The notes under the pieces: model-generated
The model's input: only the letters and a program-made list of their open reading frames with translations
Told to the model about the DNA's origin: nothing
Databases searched by the model: none
Assembly (NCBI GenBank): GCA_034190875.2
Contig: CM067351.1
Location: forward strand, 5,700,295 to 5,764,294
Origin: Urechis unicinctus
Lineage: Eukaryota > Annelida > Polychaeta > Xenopneusta > Urechidae
Direction: 5' to 3'
DNA: 64,000 nucleotides
Program-made: the position numbers and the translations under genes
Shown: positions 39,857-53,650 of the stretch, piece by piece
Layout of the letters: every line of letters starts with the position of its first letter
Numbering within the stretch: the first letter of the stretch is position 1

Positions 39857-42800
39857 TTACGATGGTGATGTGCCTTGATAGCTCGTTCTCACATTATGGA
39901 CAAAATAATGAATCTTGTAATGGCATTTGGTGGATCGATAGATACATTGATAAGAGGTCGCTCATTGTTTGCACGTGTGAACCTTGCAGTGTATTGTTTG
40001 TTAGCAATACTTTATGGATCCATCGTCACACAATCACGTTCCCTCAAACATACACCTCAAAGCAATAGCTGAGGCGAAGCGACCCTAAGCGGCTTTTTGG
40101 GATGGGCTAATTGCCTTGTACATCAGTGCTACTTAATGTTAACATCAACGACTTAATGTAGAAAACTTGCGAGAGCGCAACGTGAGTCTCAAAGATGCTT
40201 CTGTGCATATGATATAACAAAGAAACTTGTGTGTTAATTTGACTTGGCAATTTTGCTTTATCGTTGGCAATAAACTGTTATTTGTTCCCCTTCGCAATAT
40301 TCCCATTCAACCAAAAGACCTTGCTCGGAAACCGAGTGGCATTATATTGGAATGTCAATCAAATAAAATGAAGATAGGACTAATCTACTAGCGGGTGGCT
40401 CTGTTAAATGTTAAGGTTATGTCCACGTGCAGCACATTAACTGTGATTGGCCTCCAGTTATAAGTCGATAATCCAGCTTTGTCTGCCTTCTCTGCCACCT
40501 CTATTCCTAGGTACAGCACCTATTAGCGGGAGATATTCCTCAGTCCTTGCTTAGCGTGGAAACTGAGACTGTTCAGCCCCATATAAGGCAATCAGGGATC
40601 ATTTCGTTATTACATTACTGCGTTTAACGCAGACGTAAGTAATGACATCTTCTAATTTGTGCCGCAAAGTTTACATGATGGAAAATCTTGATAAGTTTTT
40701 AACATTATTATTTGACTGGAAATATTCATGATCTACTGTGGAGATCTGTTTTATTCAATTATGTCGTTCCATCGATAACAGTGCCTCCCTAAAACCATGA
40801 ACCACACGAATAGTAGCTGTAAATCATAACGCGCTCTGAATTTACCTCGCTATCGATGTGTATTCTTTCGCTTTGTTTGCATAATGTAGATTTCATCAAA
40901 TCTTCACTCATTCAAGTTGTGGGCATCTTTGCACACACATTAGACCGACAAGCAGGAAGGGTAATGTCCGACAACATAAATGGCGACAGCCGAAGTAAGG
41001 AACTATTTTCTGAGACCACAGCGCCGCGTAGCGACTGAAAGTCTGAAAACTTAAAACTTTTGGTTTCCAAGGTGCGGTTGCCAAGCAGCTTGCTAGGCAA
41101 CCTCGTTCCAAATATGGAGCTGAACAGTCTCTTTAATATTTTATATTCACCTGATGATATGAGCGAATCAATAAATTGTAGTTTTACTAAGAAAAAGGTT
41201 CGCAATAAGTTCAAGGCGAATGTGACGTCAATGCTGTCGCAGCCGCTTGTAGCGTACTGGGGTTAAGGCAATGAGTTAGAGCGTCGGTAGAGTTGATTGT
41301 TAGCGCTGTTATGTCGCTGAAATATCTGCTCAACAGCGCATCCAATTCCCATATCGAATGCTCAGCCTGGTATAAACTGTTTAAATGCAAGAAACAGATA
41401 TGGAATCACTTAGTCAAGAGAAGCTGTGACATATTGAAAAGTACGGTTGCTAGTAAAATGATTGCAAAATTCAAAAAATTGAATTTGATCAAATAATGAA
41501 TTGAATGTTATATGACCATGTTTACAACGTCCTAAACGATAACGATTTCCTTGAAGTCCGAACCGATGTCCTACACAAAAATGTATCCTTAATTCTTAAC
41601 TAAGAATCTGGTTTAATGAAAAACAGTGCAGTTGGATCACAAATCACATTCATATAATTTCACATATCGACAAGGACGAGTCGACTCGTTTGTCCATTTT
41701 TGACTTGAAGATTTGTGAGGCAACATGTGTCGAGCGCTGTGTTGATGAAGCTGCTCAGGAATCTTGGATGTATTGGCTCGCAGCTGTCGTCGCAGCACAT
41801 TCTCTCGTTCACAATCGTAATCGCAATTTCCTCAGGACGTCATACATTGTTATGGGCGGTTCTAGTGCTCAGTAAAGTCTTTTCTGTGATGACAGCAGAA
41901 AACATATCACATCAACATCTTATACCGTCACTGGCATTGTGAGTGCTACATTTGCTGTTGTCTAGACTGTGAGCTGCGGACTTGGATGAATGGACATTAC
42001 TTTATATAATCTTTGGGAACATCCAGTACGCAGCGATGATCGATGATCGTTGCCATATTACTCGGTTTGATACAGCCATTTTCAGTGCCGACAAATCATA
42101 CAATTAACCAGACCAAAATCGAGTTTCTATATACCTTGAAAGTCTAACAGAGGCTACTAAGTATGAATATTCAAGCACTTGGTACAACGTAGTAAATTGA
42201 ATTGGATGCTTTGCCGGCGCAATGCTACGATGTTACAATGCAAACTGTCACATGGCAGTCCTAATCAAAGGTTATTTACTATTGCATCCGTTCCAGCCCA
42301 CAGTACACAACCACCAGCTAGCACAATACCACTCCCATGCAGTCGTTGACGTCACATCTGTGACTTGACCGATTTATGGTGTCAAAAATAAAGATAACAT
42401 ATACCTTGACAATCCATATTGCGAAAGCTGGCGGTTAAGGTTTATAACTCGAAACGATTTATTAATTTGATCTAATCATGTGATGATAGATAAGGCTTTT
42501 CATGAGTTGTCCGAAGTGCCCATGTGTTCGTCGAACCAATATGATGTCGCTGAACTTCATAGCATAGGGTTAATGTCGAATATAAAGCCGTTGCAATCGT
42601 TATCTAACCGTATCACTTAGCCATTTATGCTTTTGATGTGTAGACAAATAAGACAGCTGATGCATCTCAGATTATTAGTCAGTAAATAGCCAGCTCGTAT
42701 ATCAACTCAACACTAAAAGCCATGTCTACCTAGGCTTGGTAATATGCACCTTTCTGTGCGGTCATTGAAGAGCCAGTAAACGTAGACTGGCATCCGCTAT

Positions 42801-44450
42801 ACATTAATGATGTACCACGTCCATTAGCGCAGCACTGGTAATAGCTCACTGATGTGTTTATTTTGATGTCAACGTCGATCAAATAGAATTGATTACAGTA
42901 TGCATTTCTCATTTCCGCGTTCGACTGATAAATGTTGACGCTACAATTAGATGTAATCCGTCATCATCACTTGTTGTTGCACCGAATGCTCTGACAGAAT
43001 TATACTAGCAGTTTGTAGGCCGATGTTAATTCATTAGTCGTTGCAATATTCAGTGCAAGTGCGGTGTTGGCAACAGTCAGTCATTCTGTATTAGACCATG
43101 GTAGATTCCACGGGACGCTGAATGGAATATTGACTAACATTGTGATAAATCGATGATATATTGATTCCTAAGCGACATGTGTGCCATGGAGGACTGTGTT
43201 TTATGACATGCCTCTTATCCCTACATCGCAGTCGTCAGTGATGGACCGCACGTCAATAAATGAAGCACATACTGGCCTCTCCAAGTTGGTCATGCCTTCT
43301 ATAGGTCTAACCCGAAACTTAACGCTGTAATGAAGGGACTTATTGCGTCCTTATCATGGTATTGACGCATCAATCAACGAACAATATACCAAATACCAAA
43401 TATAGTATTCCCAGAGGTAGGAATACTTCTTATTAAGATAGGTTTAAGGGCAATAAATATAAGGTCTAATCTGCAATTACTGTTGTGTTGCAAGCTATTA
43501 TCTGAATGCAATGTTTGCTATCCCTGACATGCATTGTGTATAACGCACGTTATCAACTGACAGCGTATAGCTAGCTACACATAGCGCTACTAAACGCTAT
43601 ATTGCTGAATTAGTGGTTTGGTGGGATTTGCAATATAAACTGTAATTAGGAATGTTTTTAAATATATTTTGAAATCGAACACAGTCGCACACTAAAATAC
43701 AACAATTGTAACGTCCTGCAAGCGGGTTTACGATTGAGGGAGAGTAAACATAACAGAATGCTTGTTAACCATTAAATTATGCAGCTCGTAAAATGGCAAC
43801 GATAGCTTAGGATATAGCCTTCTTTAACGATGCCCACGTTCTGCAATTAACAGGTTAATTCACGTAAGGCAAATAAGGCTTCAACGATGAATTCTGTCAT
43901 CAGCACAACGCGTCTTCCGGCGTCTGTTGTCATATAGGCGTCTAAACCATGGCGGTAATGCTACTTCAGTTTCAGAATACGCTTGATATGCCCATATAGC
44001 TAATATGAATATGGTAGGCAAATAAAGTCAATTATGTCACAGTAGGTCTATTGGTGTACAAATCCGATTTAAGTTACATATATCAAATGGACAAAGAGGA
44101 ATTTTGGACTGCTTACTAGTTAACAAGATGATGGTCAACGACGCACAGATCGGAAAGAATGTTGTATGACATCAAGAGAGCGTATGCGGGGTCCCACATG
44201 CACGGATGCGGAAGACGTGCGACGGGCTTGGATTGGACGGGTGGTTTACTCGCACACTCAATGAGATTGTAGGTCAGTGAAAGACTCGGTGGGTTGTGAG
44301 GGAGGGGGAAAAGATGGCACGAAGATGAAAGGATAAGCATGAGGCCATATGTGAAATGGCTCAGTACCAACTCACGTTGAAGACTGGGTAAGTAGGTGAA
44401 TAGGTCAACGGAGGTGGGGAAAACGATGAGTTCAAACTAGTCTGGGATAT
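39857..44450. other. 4.6 kb without a recognised gene
   Basis: Frames up to about 100 codons, often open on both strands (40912-41214), without recognisable domains. A GGTTGCC...GGCAACC inverted pair lies at about 41077-41103. No RNA gene or mobile element was recognised. Confidence 0.55.
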
Positions 44451-45939
44451 CCTCCCTCCCTCCCTCCCTCCCTCCCTCCCTCCCTCCCTCCCTCCCTCCC
44501 TCCCTCCCTCCCTCCCTCCCTCCCTCCCTCCCTCCCTCCCTCCCTCCCTCCCTCCCTCCCTCCCTCCCTCCCTCCCTCCCTCCCTCCCTCCCTCCCTCCC
44601 TCCCTCCCTCCCTCCCTCCCTCCCTCCCTCCCTCCCTCCCTCCCTCCCTCCCTCCCTCCCTCCCTCCCTCCCTCCCTCCCTCCCTCCCTCCCTCCCTCCC
44701 TCCCTCCCTCCCTCCCTCCCTCCCTCCCTCCCTCCCTCCCTCCCTCCCTCCCTCCCTCCCTCCCTCCCTCCCTCCCTCCCTCCCTCCCTCCCTCCCTCCC
44801 TCCCTCCCTCCCTCCCTCCCTCCCTCCCTCCCTCCCTCCCTCCCTCCCTCCCTCCCTCCCTCCCTCCCTCCCTCCCTCCCTCCCTCCCTCCCTCCCTCCC
44901 TCCCTCCCTCCCTCCCTCCCTCCCTCCCTCCCTCCCTCCCTCCCTCCCTCCCTCCCTCCCTCCCTCCCTCCCTCCCTCCCTCCCTCCCTCCCTCCCTCCC
45001 TCCCTCCCTCCCTCCCTCCCTCCCTCCCTCCCTCCCTCCCTCCCTCCCTCCCTCCCTCCCTCCCTCCCTCCCTCCCTCCCTCCCTCCCTCCCTCCCTCCC
45101 TCCCTCCCTCCCTCCCTCCCTCCCTCCCTCCCTCCCTCCCTCCCTCCCTCCCTCCCTCCCTCCCTCCCTCCCTCCCTCCCTCCCTCCCTCCCTCCCTCCC
45201 TCCCTCCCTCCCTCCCTCCCTCCCTCCCTCCCTCCCTCCCTCCCTCCCTCCCTCCCTCCCTCCCTCCCTCCCTCCCTCCCTCCCTCCCTCCCTCCCTCCC
45301 TCCCTCCCTCCCTCCCTCCCTCCCTCCCTCCCTCCCTCCCTCCCTCCCTCCCTCCCTCCCTCCCTCCCTCCCTCCCTCCCTCCCTCCCTCCCTCCCTCCC
45401 TCCCTCCCTCCCTCCCTCCCTCCCTCCCTCCCTCCCTCCCTCCCTCCCTCCCTCCCTCCCTCCCTCCCTCCCTCCCTCCCTCCCTCCCTCCCTCCCTCCC
45501 TCCCTCCCTCCCTCCCTCCCTCCCTCCCTCCCTCCCTCCCTCCCTCCCTCCCTCCCTCCCTCCCTCCCTCCCTCCCTCCCTCCCTCCCTCCCTCCCTCCC
45601 TCCCTCCCTCCCTCCCTCCCTCCCTCCCTCCCTCCCTCCCTCCCTCCCTCCCTCCCTCCCTCCCTCCCTCCCTCCCTCCCTCCCTCCCTCCCTCCCTCCC
45701 TCCCTCCCTCCCTCCCTCCCTCCCTCCCTCCCTCCCTCCCTCCCTCCCTCCCTCCCTCCCTCCCTCCCTCCCTCCCTCCCTCCCTCCCTCCCTCCCTCCC
45801 TCCCTCCCTCCCTCCCTCCCTCCCTCCCTCCCTCCCTCCCTCCCTCCCTCCCTCCCTCCCTCCCTCCCTCCCTCCCTCCCTCCCTCCCTCCCTCCCTCCC
45901 TCCCTCCCTCCCTCCTCCCTCCCTCCTCCCTCCCTCCCT
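44451..45939 (+). repeat. (CCCT)n / (GGGA)n array, about 1.49 kb
   Basis: Roughly 370 uninterrupted CCCT units run to about 45912, then a few TCC deletions mark the distal edge. One strand is pure pyrimidine and the other pure purine with GGG in every unit. Minus-strand frames of more than 500 codons (Arg-Glu-Gly-Gly repeats) are artefacts. Confidence 0.99.
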
Positions 45940-47446
45940 ACATACATACATACATACATACATACCTACATACATACATACATACTACATACATACATAC
46001 ATACAACATACATACATACATACCTACATACATACATACAGACATACATACATACATACATACAACATACATACATACAGACATACATACATACATACAG
46101 ACATACATACATACATACAGACATACATACATACATAACATACATACATACATCATACATACATACATACATCCATACATACATACATCCATACATACAT
46201 ACATCCATACATACATACATACAGACATACATACATACATCATACATACATACATCCATACATACATACATACAGACATACATACATACATAACATACAT
46301 ACATACAGACATACATACATACAGACATACATACATACATCATACATACATACATCATACATACATACATCATACATACATACATCCATACATACATACA
46401 TAACATACATACATACATCCATACATACATACATACATACATCATACATACATACATCATACATACATACATCATACATACATACATCCATACATACATA
46501 CATACAACATACATACATACAACATACATACATACTACATACATACATCATACATACATACATACATAACATACATACATACATACATACATACAGACAT
46601 ACATACATACAGACATACATACATACATACCTACATACATACATACTACATACATACATCATACATACATACATAACATACATACATACATACCTACATA
46701 CATACATACCTACATACATACATACATAACATACATACATACAGACATACATACATACATCCATACATACATACATACAGACATACATACATACATCCAT
46801 ACATACATACATACAGACATACATACATACATACATACAGACATACATACATACATAACATACATACATACATACAGACATACATACATACAGACATACA
46901 TACATACATACCTACATACATACATACATCCATACATACATACATACCTACATACATACATACAACATACATACATACATACATCCATACATACATACAT
47001 CATACATACATACATAACATACATACATACAGACATACATACATACATACCTACATACATACATACATCATACATACATACATCCATACATACATACATA
47101 ACATACATACATACATAACATACATACATACATACCTACATACATACATACTACATACATACATACAACATACATACATACAACATACATACATACATCC
47201 ATACATACATACATACAACATACATACATACATCCATACATACATACATACATACATCCATACATACATACATAACATACATACATACATAACATACATA
47301 CATACATAACATACATACATACATACTACATACATACATACTACATACATACATCATACATACATACATACATCATACATACATACATAACATACATACA
47401 TACATACCTACATACATACATACTACATACATACATACATACATAA
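45939..47446 (+). repeat. Interrupted (CATA)n array, about 1.5 kb
   Basis: Directly continuous with the (CCCT)n array. Groups of about three to five CATA units are separated by single altered units (CCTA, CTA, AACAT, CAGA, TCAT or TCCAT) throughout. Apparent minus-strand coding frames are artefacts. Confidence 0.97.
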
Positions 47447-50400
47447 ACATCCAGCAGCTAACTCACAGGTGGTATTCCTGCACACATAGAAATGAGGTAT
47501 CGCCAATGGTAAGTTCAGCCCACTATTCCCAAGCCATCACGACCTTTATTGTCGATATTTCTTTGATTGAATCTGGGCGTCGTGCATATTGTAATCAACA
47601 TAATAGCAACATGATGTAGACGGTTCAATATCAGTAACATCATAGGGGAGGAGTATGCGACGACGGCTGTCTGTTAACACTGTTCACGCTCTACTCAATA
47701 CCCAAATCATATACGTCACGGCGGGCACATGGCTGCTATGTGCTTACAACATTAGGCATGTTAATGTTTGCAGCAAAGGGCTCTACAACAATAACTCGAT
47801 GTACCCTTTGAACTGCTGCAGACTGAATATTGGACATAAATGGTACCATTAGCAATAATTGTTCACCTATAATCGATAATATCTGGACGCATCGACATAT
47901 ATGAAAAGATCCTTTCGGTTTCCAATTACCAACACTACTCACAAATAGTAGGGTGGAATTCTGGTCACATAGACGAAAGTGACAATTATTCTAATATAAA
48001 ACCTAGACAATGCAGACAATGTGCCTCGGTGAACTAAAACAAACCGCGCTCTAGGCAATGAGATGCAACTATGGTCAGAACAACATACATGAATATAGAG
48101 AGGTGCAGCAATCTTATCATTTGCTTAACTATAATAATGAAATCTGTGATGCGCCGCCAGTCGCGCAGTGTTTTAAAATGTAGCGGACATTTTCAATATG
48201 ACAATTTCAGGCACAACAGGGTCAAGAGGGGAAAGTACTCAAAATGTGGTGCATAGAGCTCTTTCTGAAATTGTTGCCCCGGGAAGTCTTGAGCTAAAAG
48301 CCTTTGGCATAAGTCGAAGCATTGTTAAATCCGACAAAGGAGCAACAAACCAATATGTCGCATTGCCTTGCGCTGATTGAATGTATCCTGAATATATAGC
48401 TTGCGCCAAAGCACAAAGAGAAACTAGAAAGGATGCACATTGTCTGTTTTTTGGTGTTTTTATCGATCACACAAATGTAAGCTAAATGGCACCTCACCAT
48501 TCATATTCTGCGAGAGGAAATTTACAAAAAAACAAGAAACATTTGATTATGGTAGTGAACAAGATGAAGCGTTATTCAACATCTACACATTTATATTGAA
48601 ATCTTACCAACTGATGTTACCAGATAGCAATGGCACGTAAACACTGTATTAAATATTTTAAAAGTTGATGTCTTGTTAAGATAGGAGCATAGTAGGAAAT
48701 ATAATCGCTTGCATAGCATTCCCCTGGATCACTTCATGCACTCATTGATATTTGCTGTTTTCTAGAAAAGCGAAATAGTCAGAAACAAATTGACAGCAAA
48801 TATTGCAGATGATAAATGTCTTTGTAATAAGAACAATCATGATATTGACGCCAATGTGTCACATCAAATGGTGGCCAAAAGGATTCTATAACATAAACCA
48901 TATAGGTATGCGGAGGAACTTTCTTGCCAAATACGTATCAGATATATTGGGATAAAAGGCGTTGCTCTGAACGTTGTATTCAACATTATGTGTTGATTCA
49001 ATATAGAGAGAAGATTATACTGATGAGGGCGTAATGCAGCGTTAGAGGCAAATTGTGCTGGGTAGGTGTGCAACATGTATATCAATCAAACAACACATTG
49101 GCAATATGTGCATCGATTCATCAATATCAGATCAATTATCGCAATAAATATTTTTATCGTATTCTTATGAACTTATATGGACGTATAACAACGCATAGAT
49201 TGCATAATCAACAGCATTATCAACGTTATCGTGCTTTCCTTGTTAGTTTCGATAAAAGTCAGCGGGACTCCTCTCTGTAATGGTCCGTAAGATGGCTGAA
49301 CATCTCAAATGAGCCTCCATTCATTGAGTTGTTCACTGGTTAATGTAGTTTTGATGCCAGCGCTCATGACAGTGCAGGACAGATTGTCGACTTAGCATAT
49401 TGTATCCTATCGTATTCATGACGAACTGGTAAATGATATTGAGTGGCAGTTATATAAACAGCATTGTGTGTATTGGTGATCTGGTTCTGGATATGTACAA
49501 TCCATAGCTTTTTGTGGTTCTTAGGATGAATACTTAATCTAGACAAATTTTTTCTGTTAGTAGTACGTATTTTCATTCGACATTGACCATCTTAAGCCTT
49601 GTTAAGTTTACATCGCCCAATGAAGGTTAATCTTACTATTTTGATCAATGGACTGCACGCTGGTAAGGGATGAGTCTTGAGTGTCATCACCGCCTAGTTG
49701 ACTTTCAATTAACCCCGTCTCTTCTGTTGCAAATAACACCTGCGATAAGGCCAGAGCGTATCTTCAATATCGTCAGTTTTAAATTGGTAGATGGAATTGA
49801 GTGGAATGTGTGTGATGGCGAATAATTCGGATTTGCTTCCATCCTCAGCGCCCCATAACTTATATGTACGCTTGATTGACCTTTTATGTGCCATGTATGA
49901 ATTAATCATCTTTAAGCAATTTTGTCGCGTTTCTTGCGATCCAGAGCAGGTACGCCTTGTAAAGAATGTTGGACGACTCGCATTTGGAATAATTGGATCT
50001 TTTGCTTTGTGTTTGTCAACGTCAGCGTGTGCTGTCGCAACCATTTCGTACACTTCCAGTTTCATAGAATGGTTTGGGTGTTAGCAGACATCTTACGATG
50101 TTACGCAATGCGTCGATTAATCGAGGCTTGCCTTGATGTCCGTATAAAACAGTTATATGCGAGATTGTTGTAAGGCTTATCGTGGCTTCAGTCTTAGAAG
50201 ATGATATACCCAACCATGTCTCTGGCCTTCCAAGATGTCTTCATGCAAAACACGTATCTTCTGACTACAATGCCTCGACTGCATCCACATGTTTTTTCAT
50301 AATGACTGCTTAAGTCTGCGCAAGTTTGATCGCCTCAGCCAGTTTTTAGATGTTTATGAATCTTTCACTTCGTTATCCGAGTACAGTTGTACATTGAATG

Positions 50401-53400
50401 GTTGTTATCAGGGGGACTGTGAGCATTGATCGAAATTAATTAAGAGAAGACTGTCGACAATTGACGACAGGTTACATATTCCCTGTACTTGTTGGGACAT
50501 GATTTGTGTTAAATAATGACCTATGTTTTACGCACACATTTTATACTGTAATATTATTGAAAAGAGTTTTCTATTTTGGCATCTATGCAATTTGTTATTT
50601 CTTCTGACTATTTTCTGAAATTGTCCCATAGAGCACACATGTGGTTATTGTGGTCGATAACGCGTACCATAAAATAGCTCGCATGAGGTAAACTTAGCAT
50701 CAGGGATAACAATTTCATAGTCAATCTACGTATGTTTACTCAGTATTTCGAAATTTCAGTGTAACTGATATATCACTTAGTCCAAATGTTAAGATAACAA
50801 CATTAGTTTAAATGATGTATAAACTTCAAATAGGTGAGTGATATGCGTGGTGGGTGGGCAAATGAATAAATAGCATAGAGTACCTGGGAAAATCTTTGAA
50901 ATATCATTGCATTTTAAAATACAATGTACGTTTAGTCCACCGCGAGTTAATCAAATATAAACGCAAATTAAGAGCTCTGCATTTAAGACTACTGCCGAAT
51001 ATTTTTACTCTTTTATAGAAATGTGCAGAGTGAGGTTTGACATCAATATTTAAGCGGGGCTTCCTACCAATGTTTAATGCACTGATATTTCAATTTTGCC
51101 CTTGCTAATAAAGGGATGGCATGACAACAAACATTGTCCACGATCTAGCACACAAAATTGGTTACAAAAGACCGCAAAGAATCAGCATGTAAATAAATAT
51201 TGACAGCCCAAATGTTTTGACTACCTTCGCAGCGTATTTTGTTTTAGTACACAGCTCTTGTTGGTGTCGTGCTTACATATTGCGATATGTCAGGGTTACA
51301 CCCATTATATTGGTAAGTTCACTACGAGATCTTTATACGTATGAGCAAAGTCTCATGGGTCGAACGGGAGTGTAAAGGCTGGAGAAAATAATTGAATAAT
51401 TATTCTCATTCTATTGACCAGTTAATATAAGGCACGCATGCTTTCCCAAAAACACCCAAGTGTGACGACCGTGTTAGGTAAATGTTAGATAAGGGTTAGG
51501 ATTAAAGACAATATTTTACATTTGAAAGTTTCGAATTGTTTCGTATCAGTCAATTGTAGCAATGACAATATTGAATATACACAGGTATGGCTTGTTATGA
51601 TTATTAAACATCATGTGTCGTGCAGTACGACAGCAGCGTCGGTCGACTCCCATGATTCATGGCATGCATCATAACCCCACACAGCAGTAATCAGTCACCA
51701 ACCGCACGTGGCCTCAGCGCCAGTTTCTCTTTTCAATCAATACATGAAGCCAAGCTCGACCCCTCCGCACTCATGTCGGGGGTTTCTGTGATCTATGTGA
51801 TCAAACACGGATGGTGCAACATCCTTCCATTGAATAGTGACAACCGTAAAATGAGTAGACATAACTAAACCCAATGGAGCTAGCGAATATAATGCGCAAT
51901 GACATCTATGGCTAATCAAAATTTAAGCCCATGTGAATGGCTAAATGCACACATCCCTTTTGGTGTTTGTCTGCTCGTCGCCCCGCTCACTGAGCCCATG
52001 CTTCACACTGCATTATTGAATGATTCTATTCACAGCTACCTGCATGTGCAGAATTTATATGTTTTGACATACAGAAGACCTGACCGCTGTGTTTTGCAGC
52101 ACCGTTGATATCATGAATCAAGGCTGTATATTCTGTAATGCTATGATACCATTGGTCAAATTGTATCGTGGAATTAAACGAACCATAAGAAATTGCGCAT
52201 CAGCAGCATGGCCGTGTGTCGACATAAAACTGGCACTTAACTTAAAAGTGGAATTTACGCGGACGACCCCCATTAACACCCCCGCTTCGCCATCAAGCAA
52301 GTTGTTGTATACTCCATGACTACTTGTATTCCCCAAATAAGCTATTTGCACTTGCGAGCCTTGTTTTGCTTAGACGCTGACGACTCTCGACGGTCACCTG
52401 TCTGTCTGCTGATTATTGGTTTCACACTTCTTTATGTGAAACGTCACAGTCTCTATACGGATACAAATAAAGCGAACTGAGCTTCGAATCTTCATCGACG
52501 GCAATGAATAACAGATGTTTCATTCTTAAGGATAGTACGTACCCGTAAATCGTAATCAATATTATGTTCAGTAAGAGATATCGACATATTTACGACATCA
52601 TTACACAGAATAATACGACTTCAGTTGAATGTAAACTATGTTTTGTAAATTCTGGTTCAAAAACTCAAACCAACGAAGGCAGGGAAACCACGAGCTTATG
52701 CTGCTTGATAATCAATACTTGTCCATGCAGGTTGTTTTCCAACATTGAATAACATAACATAAATCGTGTTATCACTCTAGTCAATATCAGCCAAAGAGCA
52801 CGGATATTCGCATCACCATGTAGGTTTCTCAGTATTAGACCGAGTGCTACAATCCGATGCTTCACTCGTTCTCCCGTTGCAACAAAAATAACCTATGTCC
52901 TAACAGTATATAATGCGATATTCAATAAGAGCGTGATCGCAGGTATATGTATTGATACATTAAACCGCCTTTTTAACCAATCCCTCTAGCCTTTGTAAGT
53001 GTCAGGCGTTAAATAAGGTTGCCAGTGTTCCAATGTACGGATATAACATTTGTTGATTAAAGTTATTTAAATCTGGTCATACAGGGTTTTTGAGGTGCTT
53101 TGGGTGGAAGCTGATTACCCGCTCAGACGTTGTTGCCTGTGTAGAATACTTAATATGTATTTACTCGAAAATGGCCATTTCAAAAGCTCGTTTAGGTTAT
53201 TGCATCAGTGATTTGATGAGAATGCTCTTAAAAACATTTGAGCAGCAGAATGTCATCAGGTGATTGGTTAATTCTGAGACTCAATTTCATCTCGTTAACT
53301 TGTAGACAACACCTGTAATCGTCTTCAAGCGATTCGACTCCATTCTTAGTTAACTGGCTGTTTGAGATTTCTGTTTAAGTGAAAGTTTTGATTCGTGTTT

Positions 53401-53502
53401 TATTTTGACATTGACCACCTCACTTACGCGTTTGGGGATTAAGCCTAGCGTAGATTTTTTACGTAAATTGGACGTGTGTAATAGTGACCAGGAGCATGCT
53501 TA
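47447..53502. other. 6 kb without a recognised gene
   Basis: The longest frames are at 49709-50065 (118 codons, minus) and 49791-50084 (97 codons, plus). They overlap and each shows no family motif, though the plus frame ends in a hydrophobic stretch (GIIGSFALCLSTSACAVA). The frames at 51659-52351 are likewise unrecognised. No repeat or RNA gene was seen. Confidence 0.55.
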
Positions 53503-53650
53503 CGTCTGGTACGAGACGTGCTCGTTCCCCTAACACTAATCGACTGGTCACGCCTGGTAAGAGAAGGCGCTCGTTCCCCGGACACTAAAGTCTGTCACTT
53601 CTACTAGTAAGACAATTAGCTCGTTCCCCGGACACTAAAGTGTATTGATT
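53503..53650 (+). repeat. ~50-bp minisatellite, three copies
   Basis: GCTCGTTCCCC recurs at about 53520, 53569 and 53619 (period 49-50 bp). It is preceded by a STGGTAMGAGA-type string and followed by a (G/T)AACACTAA or GGACACTAAAG string. Copies two and three share GCTCGTTCCCCGGACACTAA exactly; copy one is more diverged. Confidence 0.85.

Noticed and set aside
39480..40072. Long Met-Tyr-Val-Cys open frames
   Set aside because: They are translations of the (TATG)n array. The tails after it (39857-40072) show no domain.
44361..45975. Two minus-strand open frames of more than 500 codons made of Arg-Glu-Gly-Gly repeats
   Set aside because: They are translations of the (CCCT)n array; a tetranucleotide run without stops is open in every frame.
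45938..47369. Several overlapping minus-strand frames of 72-221 codons in the CATA array
   Set aside because: Microsatellite artefacts, shifting frame at each interruption.
49709..50084. Overlapping 118- and 97-codon frames on opposite strands
   Set aside because: Both are open over the same bases, with no recognisable domain or start context favouring either.
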